Shown here piece by piece: positions 54,952 through 63,145 of a stretch of 64,000 nucleotides of DNA (the first letter of the stretch is position 1; the number at the start of each line of letters is the position of its first letter). The stretch is taken from assembly GCF_017643475.1 (NCBI RefSeq), contig NZ_JAEPNI010000002.1, positions 434,001 to 498,000 of the forward strand. Direction: 5' to 3'. The stretch comes from Maricaulis sp. (GTDB taxonomy: Bacteria > Pseudomonadota > Alphaproteobacteria > Caulobacterales > Maricaulaceae). A model generated the notes under the pieces. That model did no database searches. It was not told where the DNA came from and saw nothing but the letters and a program-made list of their open reading frames with translations. A program made the translations under genes and the position numbers.

Positions 54952-56178
54952 ATGTCGCGATTGATCGCCCCGCTGCTCAGCGCGCTCACCCTTTCGGCCT
55001 GCGCCACAAGCATTGACCCGAACGAGCCGGTCGCCCATGTCCAGCCCTTGTCGGGGAGCCCGGTGATGGAAGTCACCAGCGACTACAGCGCCGCCCTGCA
55101 ATGCCTGTCAGATTATGCACGCGCTCAGCCCTATCCGGCACCGCGTGTTGCGGTAGGTCACATCTCTGACCTTACCGGAGCAGAAGACTATCTATCGGGT
55201 CGTCGCCTGACGCAGGGTGCAACGCTGATGGCAATTACAGCGACGTCGGAAGCCGGCATGCGTCTGGTTGAGCGTTTCGACATGGGCGTGGTCCAGGTCG
55301 AGCTGGACTATGCCCAGAGCGGTCTGCTGCGCGATGCGCCAAATGTCCTGCGCACGGTTCAACAGGGACAAATGGAGGGCGCCGATCTTTATCTCGTAGG
55401 CGGTATCACCGAGTTCAATCCGAATATCCGCTCCAGCGGCACCAATGCCTTCGCCAATACCAGCGGAGAAACCGGTGGCGCCCTGGCTGTCGGTGGCAGC
55501 GACTATGTCGTCGATGTCGGCATCGACCTGCGCCTGATTGATGTCCGCTCTACCGAAGTCCTCGCCGTCCGCTCCCTGCGCAAGCAGATCCGCGGCCGAG
55601 AGGTTGAGGCCGGTATTTACGCCTTCCTTGATGGCACCGTGCTGGATATCGGCGGCGGCGAACGGGCACTGGAACCGGTTCAGACCGCTGTACGCAGCAT
55701 GATCGACCGCGCAGTCTTCGAGTTCATGGGCATGCTCTATGATCTGGAATCGGGATCCTGCGTGGGGGGCCAGCCCGCCATCGCGATCCAGCGCCAGACC
55801 GCGGCGGCTGCGCCTGCCGCGCAGCCCGCTCCACAACAGCAACAAATGGCCAACACCGCAGCGCCGGTGCAGACCCAATTGCCCGAGGCACAATTGCCGC
55901 CCGCCAACGGGTATGGCCTGCACATCGCATCGCAGCACACCGTCTGGCAGGCCAACCAGGACTGGCGTGAGCTGCGGGTCATGTATGCCGATGTCCTGGC
56001 CGGACGCGACGCACGGATCACCCGTCTGCAAACGCCGGATCGCGGTGTCGTCTTCCGACTGCTTGCTGGCAGCTGGCAAAACGAGACCGAGGCTTCCGGC
56101 GCCTGCGAACAGATCCGCGCGCGCGGCGGGGATTGCCGTGTCACCGCCTATCAGGGATTGCCGGTCATGCGATCCTAG
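54952..56178 (+). CDS. hfaB: Holdfast secretion lipoprotein HfaB, CsgG-like (copy 1)
   Basis: HfaB is thought to form an outer-membrane pore for HfaA and partner. The 408-residue product has a lipobox (LSAC, Cys17) and a CsgG core: [44 protein letters not shown] (transmembrane hairpin region), [17 protein letters not shown], and [18 protein letters not shown]. After a Gln/Pro/Ala-rich linker (about 285-318), residues 320-408 resemble a SPOR domain (FRLLAGSWQNETEASGACEQ, RGGDCRV). SPOR domains bind denuded peptidoglycan glycans and could localise the pore. A strong GGGGGAA ribosome-binding site precedes the ATG. Confidence 0.85.
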   Translation: MSRLIAPLLSALTLSACATSIDPNEPVAHVQPLSGSPVMEVTSDYSAALQCLSDYARAQPYPAPRVAVGHISDLTGAEDYLSGRRLTQGATLMAITATSEAGMRLVERFDMGVVQVELDYAQSGLLRDAPNVLRTVQQGQMEGADLYLVGGITEFNPNIRSSGTNAFANTSGETGGALAVGGSDYVVDVGIDLRLIDVRSTEVLAVRSLRKQIRGREVEAGIYAFLDGTVLDIGGGERALEPVQTAVRSMIDRAVFEFMGMLYDLESGSCVGGQPAIAIQRQTAAAAPAAQPAPQQQQMANTAAPVQTQLPEAQLPPANGYGLHIASQHTVWQANQDWRELRVMYADVLAGRDARITRLQTPDRGVVFRLLAGSWQNETEASGACEQIRARGGDCRVTAYQGLPVMRS

Positions 56179-56215
56179 GCAGTAGCGACCTCAGGTTTGC
56201 GATCGATGGCGAGCC

Positions 56216-57175
56216 CTAGAAGCCGTCAGTCGCTATGGTGAGCGAGTTGCCAATCGCAGCCGCCGTGGCTGCCACATCATCACCGATCGCCCCGACACGT
56301 ATGTCGGCAACCGCGCCGACATAAGCCGTATTGCCCTGTGCCAGGCTGGCATCCATTTGGGACAACCTGGGCAGCGAGTTGGCGGAGAACGAGTTGCCGA
56401 TGGCCGCTGCGGTTACATCTACGTCATCTTCAACCTTGCGAACGATAGAGCTGAGCTCCGCGAAACGCGCACCTGTATTGGTTTGTTCCGCATCTATACC
56501 AACCCGGCGCACTCGTTCGAGATCCAAACTCGCCGAATTACCAATGGCCGCCGTCGTAAGGCTAACATCCTCTCCGACCCGCGATATCCGGGCATACATC
56601 TCGGCAGTCGAAGGCGCGCGAGCGACCTGTTCAATCCCCAGCTCAGCACGCCGAATCCGGTTCACCGAGACTGATGCGGAATTGCTCAGTGCCGCACTGG
56701 TGCCGGCAACATCGCCGCCAACACGCTGCAGCTGATACAGGTTCAGATCGGCCAGCGTCGCACCGTCAGCAACCTGGTTGACCTCAACGTCCGACCGACG
56801 ACGCCTTGCGGCGCGGACCGCGCCATCCAGGTCGACTGAAAGCGAGTTGCCGATCGCTGCGGCCGTCGAGGAAACACTCTCCCCCACACCAACGACAGAG
56901 ATATCGCTGATCGCAGAAGCACCCTGTCGCGCAATCTGGGAGACATCGAGCCCCACACTTCGGTTGAGCGAGACTGAGGCCGAGTTGTTGATGGCCGCAG
57001 TCGTCAAATCGACATTTTCGCCTATCCGCCGTATGCCGGCATTCAACTCGGCACGCGTGTAAGCCCAACTATCCTGTGTGGCATCGACATTGCGCGATTG
57101 CGCGTGCGCACCGCCAGCATCCAACAAAAAAACTCCAGCCAGTACCAAGAGCGCGACTTTTCGGGCGTTCCGCAT
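56216..57175 (-). CDS. Secreted six-repeat protein, HfaD-like holdfast anchor candidate (copy 2)
   Basis: The 319-residue product has a signal peptide (about 1-26, ending AHAQ) and six repeats with the core GEDVxxTAAAIGNSxS; the Ser is at 65, 111, 166, 214, 262 and 311. The first two positions coincide exactly with those of copy 1. The third interval is longer (55) owing to an Arg-rich insert (AARRRRSD), and copy 2 is more basic than copy 1 throughout. It ends ATDGF, and copy 1 ends SITDF. It is convergent to hfaB copy 1 and divergent from hfaA copy 2, repeating the arrangement of copy 1. Confidence 0.6.
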   Translation of the reverse strand: MRNARKVALLVLAGVFLLDAGGAHAQSRNVDATQDSWAYTRAELNAGIRRIGENVDLTTAAINNSASVSLNRSVGLDVSQIARQGASAISDISVVGVGESVSSTAAAIGNSLSVDLDGAVRAARRRRSDVEVNQVADGATLADLNLYQLQRVGGDVAGTSAALSNSASVSVNRIRRAELGIEQVARAPSTAEMYARISRVGEDVSLTTAAIGNSASLDLERVRRVGIDAEQTNTGARFAELSSIVRKVEDDVDVTAAAIGNSFSANSLPRLSQMDASLAQGNTAYVGAVADIRVGAIGDDVAATAAAIGNSLTIATDGF

Positions 57176-57531
57176 TTCGCTTTCCCCTTTTTTCAAGTTT
57201 AACGACGCTCGATAGACCTCAAAATTGAGCCCGGTCTCGGGGGAGGGTGGCGAGCTGAACAAAATCGATTAAATTCAACGCCTTGAAGTATATGTTTGGC
57301 GCCCCCTTCCACTCCCCAGAATGGCCGCCAACTCATATCGCATCGGTTCGCTTGCAAATTGCGAGGCGGCCATTTGGCGAAATGCGAACAACACTCCAGC
57401 ACTCAACGTTATCGCAGCGCACCCACACAAACCAAGCCATTGTTTTAAATGTATTTTTATGAATCAAAAGCACTGGAGCAACGATCGGACCTGCTCATGC
57501 ACCCTCCTGATTGAAGGTCTTAGGAGGAAAC
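57176..57531. promoter_or_regulatory. Divergent region of the second holdfast module
   Basis: These 356 bases contain a 9-bp inverted repeat, ATGGCCGCC at 57321-57329 and GGCGGCCAT at 57365-57373, enclosing a smaller possible stem. One GANTC lies at 57461-57465 directly after TTTTTAT (57454-57460), the same TTTTTAT / GAATCAAA elements as upstream of hfaA copy 1. A strong TAGGAGG ribosome-binding site precedes hfaA. No other gene was found. Confidence 0.45.
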
Positions 57532-57948
57532 ATGTTCGCAACCAATGCTCTGTTACTATCCGCATGCTTGGCGCTCGGGTCTTCGGCCGCCGCTCAGGTT
57601 TCTGCTGGCCATCCGCAGACCGAGCCCTGGGCTCAAATGATGCGAGTCTATGAAGCGCCCTTCCATCCCTACGCGAGAGACGCATCCAACAATCGCATCA
57701 TCATCAACGGCGAGGCGGTCACGCTCCGCTCGCCGGGGGGACTATCGCACCATTCCCATCGCCTGCCCTCACCGGGGGAGCATATCGCGCTTCGGGGTCC
57801 CCGGGCGATCGCCGTAGGCAATTCCGTCAACATCACCGGAGCTGTGTTCAGCACAATCGTCATCCACCAGATCAATTCCGGAGACCAAAACGCCACCGTT
57901 GTGAACCACCACCAAGGACGCTCCGATGACGATCAACCCAATCCGTAA
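57532..57948 (+). CDS. hfaA: Holdfast anchor protein HfaA (copy 2)
   Basis: This 138-residue secreted paralogue of copy 1 has a signal peptide (1-21, ending AAAQ), PQTEPW, RDASNNRIIINGE at about 49-61, a His-rich middle (LSHHSHR), and IAVGNSVNITGAVFSTIVIH at 93-112. Only the framework motifs are shared with copy 1, so the two have diverged and may not be interchangeable. The start has an excellent ribosome-binding site (GGAGG). Its last 23 bases overlap the start of hfaB copy 2, unlike copy 1, where the genes are one base apart. Confidence 0.7.
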   Translation: MFATNALLLSACLALGSSAAAQVSAGHPQTEPWAQMMRVYEAPFHPYARDASNNRIIINGEAVTLRSPGGLSHHSHRLPSPGEHIALRGPRAIAVGNSVNITGAVFSTIVIHQINSGDQNATVVNHHQGRSDDDQPNP

Positions 57949-59128
57949 TATCCTGGCCAGCGCCTTTGGAGCAGGGCTGATTGCAGGCTGTGCATCGACC
58001 ATCGACCCCAATCGCCCTGTTGCCCATGTTACGCCGCTTCAAGGCAGCGAAATCGTCGGCGCGGACACCGAATACACACAGCGCCTGGCCTGTTTGGCTG
58101 GTTTTGTAGGTCAACAGACTTTTGAAGCGCCGCGCGTTTCGGTAGGCCATATCAACGACCTCACCGGAACGCACGACTATTTTAATGGCCGCCGGCTGAC
58201 ACAAGGCGCGACGCTGATGGCCATGACCGCGATCGGGCAGTCCGGACTAAGATTGGTCGAGCGCTATGACATGGGCATTCCCCAGGTCGAACTTGAACTG
58301 TCCCAGTCCGGGCTGGTGCGAGACGCTCCGGACCAGCTGCGCCGGATCGAGCAGGGCCAGATCCAGGGGTCTGACCTTTACCTCGTCGGCGGCATTACCG
58401 AATACAATCCCAACATCAGATCCGGCGGCAATAATGCGTTCGCCAATACGGCAGACCGTGATGGCATCGGCGTGACCTTGCGCAACAGCGATTACATCAT
58501 CGATGTGGGCATTGATCTGAGATTGATTGATGTGCGCTCGACTGAAGTCGTCAGCATCCGGGCATTTCGCAAGCAGATCCGCGGTCGAGAAGTCGAGGCC
58601 GGCGTTTTTGCTTTCCTCGATGGCTCAATCATCGATATTGGCGGCGGGGAAAGAGCACTTGAACCCGTACAGACCGCGGTGCGCTCGATGATCGATCGTG
58701 CCGTCTGGGAATTTGTTCTGGAGCTCTACAATCTGCCCGAAACCTATTGTGATCGACAGTACGCTTCCTACGCTGAAACCCGTTCTGTCCCGACCTCCGC
58801 CGGCTCATATTCCCCAGGCCCAAGGTCGGCCGCGTCGTATGATCTGGATGTCGCTCCACACCCGCACTTCGCGATACACCTGGCGTCGTATGGTTCTCAA
58901 ACAGCGGCGCGCTACGGATGGCTTGAATTCAGATATCGATATCCCGAGCTGCTCGGGCAACGTTCAGCACGCCTCACAACAATCTCTCGAGACGCCATTG
59001 AGCCCTTTCATCGGCTGCAAGCGGGGGCATGGCCAACACGCGGCGCAGCCGAACGGGCATGCAGAATACTACATAGGGACGGTTCATATTGTGAAGTGAC
59101 CGAGCTGGCGGGCGAGCCGCTAGGCTAG
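57926..59128 (+). CDS. hfaB: Holdfast secretion lipoprotein HfaB, CsgG-like (copy 2)
   Basis: The 400-residue paralogue has a lipobox (LIAGC, Cys22), [16 protein letters not shown] and a CsgG core that matches copy 1 nearly word for word ([66 protein letters not shown]). The linker is short and Ser/Pro-rich instead of Gln-rich, and the C-terminus (about 313-400, [36 protein letters not shown]) is SPOR-like. ATG 57926 follows AAGGACG. The stop overlaps the stop of convergent accA in CTAG. Confidence 0.82.
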   Translation: MTINPIRNILASAFGAGLIAGCASTIDPNRPVAHVTPLQGSEIVGADTEYTQRLACLAGFVGQQTFEAPRVSVGHINDLTGTHDYFNGRRLTQGATLMAMTAIGQSGLRLVERYDMGIPQVELELSQSGLVRDAPDQLRRIEQGQIQGSDLYLVGGITEYNPNIRSGGNNAFANTADRDGIGVTLRNSDYIIDVGIDLRLIDVRSTEVVSIRAFRKQIRGREVEAGVFAFLDGSIIDIGGGERALEPVQTAVRSMIDRAVWEFVLELYNLPETYCDRQYASYAETRSVPTSAGSYSPGPRSAASYDLDVAPHPHFAIHLASYGSQTAARYGWLEFRYRYPELLGQRSARLTTISRDAIEPFHRLQAGAWPTRGAAERACRILHRDGSYCEVTELAGEPLG

Positions 59129-60108
59129 CCCGCCTCGGCTTCCAGACGACCGATGGCCAGGAAGCGCTCGCGGCGTTTCTGGCGCAGGGCTGCGGCGTCC
59201 AGACCGTCCATCTTGGCCAGGTTGGACTCGATCGCATCACCCACGGCGCGCATGGTCGCGGTCACGTGGCGGTGCGCTCCACCGATGGGTTCGGGGATGA
59301 TCTGGTCGACGATCTTCAGGCCCAGAAGGTCCGGGCCGGTGATCTTCATGGCGACAGCCGCATCCTTGGCACGAGCGCTGTCCTTCCACAGGATCGAGGC
59401 ACAGCCTTCCGGCGAAATCACCGAATAGATGGAGTGTTCCAGCATCATGACGACGTTGGCACTGGCCAGGGCCACAGCACCACCAGAACCACCCTCACCC
59501 GTAATGACCGAGATCAGCGGCGTACCCAGCGACAGGCAGCGCTCGGTGGAGCGGGCAATGGCTTCCGCCTGGCCACGCTCTTCAGCGCCCAGGCCCGGAT
59601 AGGCACCGGCCGTATCGACAAATGTCAGAACAGGCAGGTTGAACTTCTCGGCCATGTCCATCAGGCGGATCGCCTTGCGATAACCTTCCGGACGCGCCAT
59701 GCCGAAATTGTGCTTCAGACGGCTCTCGGTGTCGTGACCCTTTTCATGGCCCATGACGACAACGGAACGCCCGCGGAAACGGCCCAGACCACCGACAATG
59801 GCATTGTCCTCGGAGAAACGGCGGTCACCGCACAGCTCCTCGAAATCCTCGATCAGCGCGGCGCGGTAGTCACGGAAATGCGGACGCTCGGGATGGCGCG
59901 CGACCTGGGTCTTGCGCCACGGGTCCAGCTTTCCATAAATCGCTGCGAGCTGTTCTTCCGCCTTCTGACGAAGCCTGGCGGTCTCTTCAGCCGTGTCCGG
60001 CGCATCATCACCGGAAGCGCGCGAAATACTCTCCAGCTCTTCGATCTTGGCTTCAAGCTCGGCGAGCGGACGTTCGAAATCGAGATAGGTACGGGTCGGA
60101 TCAGACAT
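59125..60108 (-). CDS. accA: Acetyl-CoA carboxylase carboxyltransferase subunit alpha
   Basis: AccA with AccD transfers CO2 from carboxybiotin to acetyl-CoA in the first step of fatty-acid synthesis. The 327-residue product has the N-terminal [16 protein letters not shown] helix, [38 protein letters not shown] (quoted in part), [11 protein letters not shown] and [13 protein letters not shown], with no zinc domain (which is in AccD). Length is normal. Confidence 0.97.
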   Translation of the reverse strand: MSDPTRTYLDFERPLAELEAKIEELESISRASGDDAPDTAEETARLRQKAEEQLAAIYGKLDPWRKTQVARHPERPHFRDYRAALIEDFEELCGDRRFSEDNAIVGGLGRFRGRSVVVMGHEKGHDTESRLKHNFGMARPEGYRKAIRLMDMAEKFNLPVLTFVDTAGAYPGLGAEERGQAEAIARSTERCLSLGTPLISVITGEGGSGGAVALASANVVMMLEHSIYSVISPEGCASILWKDSARAKDAAVAMKITGPDLLGLKIVDQIIPEPIGGAHRHVTATMRAVGDAIESNLAKMDGLDAAALRQKRRERFLAIGRLEAEAG

Positions 60109-60286
60109 TTAGTGCCACTGTCCTGAACACTGCAAAAGAGCCCGCAAACTAACCAGACCCGACGGGTGTCACAAGAGCGCAATACGGCTGGGGTGCAGGG
60201 GAAGCGAACAGGGTTTGCGGAGTGGACGGGTGTTTACGGAATTTCGCTCGGGCGGCGAGACGACAATCCTTCCCACCGGAAAGGTG

Positions 60287-60396
60287 TCCTTCGTAGCCTT
60301 GGCGAAGAAGGACGGAGGTTCGCTCGCTGCGCTCGCCCCCTTCGACCTCGCCTACGCCAAGGCTTCGGCGAGCCCACTTCCCCATGAATGGGGAAG
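60287..60396. repeat. Extragenic palindrome array between xerD and accA
   Basis: The 294-base gap 60109-60402 holds no gene. I see TCCTTCG/CGAAG-AAGGA (60287-60312), CTCGCC/GGCGAG (60347-60372) and CTTCCCC-atgaat-GGGGAAG (60377-60396), with a further weak CTCG/CGAG stem around 60247. The last element is a close relative of the CCTTCCCC-atcaa-GGGGAAGG hairpin at 25278-25298, so this is a dispersed repeat family of the genome. Confidence 0.7.
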
Positions 60397-60402
60397 ATCA
60401 CC

Positions 60403-61326
60403 TCACCCCCTTTTTGCCAGCGGGTGGGCCGAGTTGACGAGTTGTTTCAGACGTTCGTCCAGCACATGGGTATAGATCTGGGTGGTCGAGACATCGGCAT
60501 GTCCCAGCAGCACCTGTACACTGCGCAGATCCGCGCCGCGACTGAGCAGGTGGGTGGCAAAGGCGTGGCGCAGGACGTGCGGCGAGATCCCGGACGGATC
60601 CAGCCCCGCTGCGATGGCGAGCTCACGCAGGATCTGAGCGAAACGCTCGCGGGTCATATGCCCCTGCCTGGACGTCGCCGAGGGAAAGAGAAACTTCCCG
60701 GCCCGGCTCCTGTTCTCTTCCGCCTTGGGCAGGTGTGCGGCGCGCACGGCCTTGTAGGCCTCGACCGCCTCCAGTGCGGACAGGGTCATCGGCACCAGCC
60801 TCTCCTTGTTGCCCTTGCCCTTCACAAAGATCATGCGCTCGCCCGTGGCGAACGCCTGGAGGGGCAGGCTGACCAGTTCGGTCACACGCAATCCGCCCGC
60901 ATAAAGCACTTCCATCAGCGCCCGGGTGCGCAATCCTGCCGCGTCGGTTTTTGCAGAACAGGCGGCAAACAGGCGATCAACATCGGCCTCGGCGAGAACT
61001 TTGGGCAGGCTGCGACCCTGTTTGGGTCCGCTCAGCGCGTGGCAGGGATCATCCGCGCGAATGCCTTCGGAGAGCAGGAAACGGTAGAAGCGTTTCAGGG
61101 CGGACAGTCGCCGCGCCGCTGTGGCGGGTGACAGGCCGTCTGCGCGCAGGTCCGCGAGCACACGCTCGATATCCGCTGTTGCGGCCTTGTCCAGATCCAC
61201 ACCTCGCGCGGCCATGCGCGCGGCAGCATCGTCCAGATCGCGGCGATAGGCATCCAGCGTGTTCTGCGCCGCTCCACGTTCGGCGGCCATCATGTCGAGG
61301 AACAAACCTATCGAGGTCTGGCTCAT
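60403..61326 (-). CDS. xerD: Site-specific tyrosine recombinase XerD
   Basis: XerD with XerC resolves chromosome dimers at dif. The 307-residue product has the N-terminal SAM-like domain (AAERGAAQNTLDAYRRDL) and catalytic residues Arg in AGGLRVTELVSL, His-xx-Arg in SPHVLRHAFATHLL, His in LLGHADVSTT and the nucleophile Tyr in QIYTHV. The start overlaps the 3' end of the upstream gene as ATGA. It is housekeeping, not phage-related: length, and the accA/aroKB surroundings, are standard. Confidence 0.93.
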   Translation of the reverse strand: MSQTSIGLFLDMMAAERGAAQNTLDAYRRDLDDAAARMAARGVDLDKAATADIERVLADLRADGLSPATAARRLSALKRFYRFLLSEGIRADDPCHALSGPKQGRSLPKVLAEADVDRLFAACSAKTDAAGLRTRALMEVLYAGGLRVTELVSLPLQAFATGERMIFVKGKGNKERLVPMTLSALEAVEAYKAVRAAHLPKAEENRSRAGKFLFPSATSRQGHMTRERFAQILRELAIAAGLDPSGISPHVLRHAFATHLLSRGADLRSVQVLLGHADVSTTQIYTHVLDERLKQLVNSAHPLAKRG

Positions 61327-62918
61327 GAGGATCGCTGGATCAATCTTTCAAGCACCAGCTCAAGCATGGCCCGGCGCAGTCCCAGCTCGTTGAGAACCGG
61401 TGCCGTGCGCGCCATGGTATCGACATCCTGCGAAGCGTTGAGCGCAGCAACGGCAAACAGGCCGGCCTCGGCACGGGCACCAACAGCAGCCGCCTCTTCC
61501 ATCGCCAGCACATAGGGCGAGACCGTTTCCGGCTCGCGACCGGCAAGGCGTCCGCGCAGGTTTTCAACCGCCGGAGCACCGAGGCGCTGCAGGGCAATGA
61601 CATCGGCCAGCACCGTATCGCCATGACGTTCCAGATAGGCAGCCAGCAGGGCTTCCATGGACGGCGTTTCGACCCGGTCTTCCGCCAGCGCCATCGCCAG
61701 TTGAACGGCCACGATCTGGTCCGCGGATGCCGGTGTCCATTCCGACGCCACCTCTGCGCCCTCGAGTGCCTCACCCGCCACATCGGGTTTGCCCGGGAGC
61801 TCGCCCGGCATCATGTCCGGGGCCGGCGGGCCATCGACCATACCGTTGAGCCAGCGACGTGCCGTGCGGATATCTCCGGCGAGGACAGCGGCCATGGCGA
61901 AACGTTCGGCATGGACCAGCGTGTCAGCATCGACCTGGATGCTGGACACATCGGAGCCATAGAGGCGCAGCCCGTCGAGCGGGTCCGCCTCGTCCGTCAT
62001 CAGCAGGTTCAGCGCTGTTGCGGCGGCGGCATTGTCGCCGGGTGTCGCAAGCACGGAGATCAGCGCGATCCGGCGCTGATGCCCGTCCAGTGTCTCGGCA
62101 CGGGCGAGTTCAGCTTGCGGATCATCTGTCTGCAGGAAATTGGGCAGGCGCGGCTCGCCGACCGCATTGACCAGCCAGACCGGTGTACCTTCCGCAAACG
62201 GAACGCCCGCGCTCTGATCAGCCGCCGTGACACGATAGAGCGCCATGTCGACAGCACTGTCGACGGCCGGCATCTCGTCCTCGATCATCTGCCCCAGCGT
62301 GAAGGCAAAGAACATCCGGTTATAGTCCGGATCGGGCTCGATCGTATCGGCCAGTTCAGCCGTCAGCTCGGCAGCCGAGTTCTGGCCTTCCGCGGCCATG
62401 CACAGGGCGCGAACCCGCACCCAATAGGCGCTGTCGCGTTCATCCAGCAGGGCGCGCGCGGTGTAACAAGCCCGTTCCACATTATCGGTGGCGAAACCCA
62501 GATCTGTGTGCAGGCGCGCCAGTTCCGGACTGCGATTGAGATTTGGGGTACGCTCGAGCAGGTCGAACCCGTCATAGGCCCCGCCCGCAGCCAGCAGACG
62601 GTCGGCGCGCAGGGCCGCCAGGCTGGTCTCTCCGCGGGCACCAGATGGCGGATAACCACCCGAGACCAGAATCGCCCGCGACATTTCGGCCAGCGCACTG
62701 GAAGCATATCCCTCGCTGTCGGCTGCAGGCAGCTGGCTGAGCGCGGTCCGGGCCAGCATGGCCGTCGTGCCGTCCCACAGCGTCATATCGAAAATGGCGC
62801 CGGGAAGTCCGACTTCCATCGGGTCCAGGGCGTCCAGGCTCTGAACCTCGATATCATCCTGCGCAAAGGCATTGGAGCCCAGCGCGAGGACCAGCAGGCT
62901 AGCGCGGAAAATCATCAT
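61323..62918 (-). CDS. Secreted alpha-helical repeat protein of unknown function
   Basis: The 531-residue product has a signal peptide (IFRASLLVLALGSNAFAQ) followed by Ala/Leu-rich helices that resemble TPR-like or solenoid repeats (ALRADRLLAAGGAYDGFDLLE, ACYTARALLDERDSAYWVRVRALC, quoted in part). Proteins of this sort commonly lie between xerD and aroK in alphaproteobacteria without known function. It overlaps the microprotein gene upstream by 20 bases and xerD downstream by 4. Confidence 0.65.
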   Translation of the reverse strand: MMIFRASLLVLALGSNAFAQDDIEVQSLDALDPMEVGLPGAIFDMTLWDGTTAMLARTALSQLPAADSEGYASSALAEMSRAILVSGGYPPSGARGETSLAALRADRLLAAGGAYDGFDLLERTPNLNRSPELARLHTDLGFATDNVERACYTARALLDERDSAYWVRVRALCMAAEGQNSAAELTAELADTIEPDPDYNRMFFAFTLGQMIEDEMPAVDSAVDMALYRVTAADQSAGVPFAEGTPVWLVNAVGEPRLPNFLQTDDPQAELARAETLDGHQRRIALISVLATPGDNAAAATALNLLMTDEADPLDGLRLYGSDVSSIQVDADTLVHAERFAMAAVLAGDIRTARRWLNGMVDGPPAPDMMPGELPGKPDVAGEALEGAEVASEWTPASADQIVAVQLAMALAEDRVETPSMEALLAAYLERHGDTVLADVIALQRLGAPAVENLRGRLAGREPETVSPYVLAMEEAAAVGARAEAGLFAVAALNASQDVDTMARTAPVLNELGLRRAMLELVLERLIQRSS

Positions 62919-63039
62919 CCAACTCTACTCTGACTTCTTCACGAGTGGGCTCCATGCCGTTGGCGATCAGAACCAGCGCGCCGAAACCTGTCATAACAAG
63001 CACCGCAACGACCGCAAAACCGATCAGAAAACCCCGCAT
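62899..63039 (-). CDS. 46-residue single-span membrane microprotein
   Basis: This short frame, MRGFLIGFAVVAVLVMTGFG onward, has one hydrophobic helix (about 4-27), then a charged tail (EPTREEVRVELDDDFPR) and a TAG stop. GAGGGGAT lies 4 bases before the ATG at 63039, a very good ribosome-binding site. Its last 20 bases overlap the start of the 61323-62918 gene in another frame, so it probably drives translation of that gene. No family is recognised. Confidence 0.6.
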   Translation of the reverse strand: MRGFLIGFAVVAVLVMTGFGALVLIANGMEPTREEVRVELDDDFPR

Positions 63040-63061
63040 GAATATCCCCTCGTGTCCTGGC

Positions 63062-63078
63062 GTGACCGGCATGGTCAC
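63062..63078. promoter_or_regulatory. Perfect inverted repeat, possible operator
   Basis: GTGACC-ggcat-GGTCAC lies in the 106-base divergent gap between the microprotein gene and aroK. A 6-bp perfect dyad with a 5-base spacer fits a dimeric regulator site, but no regulator is identified. Confidence 0.3.
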
Positions 63079-63145
63079 TGCAAACTCTTCGGCGCAAGAG
63101 CCTAACCGCGATTGCGGCGATTTCCAGACGCTTTATACCAAAGAT

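Noticed and set aside
60403-61326. Tyrosine recombinase as an integrase of a mobile element
   Set aside because: Length, motifs and neighbours (accA, aroKB) identify housekeeping XerD; there is no attachment-site repeat, tRNA or cargo.
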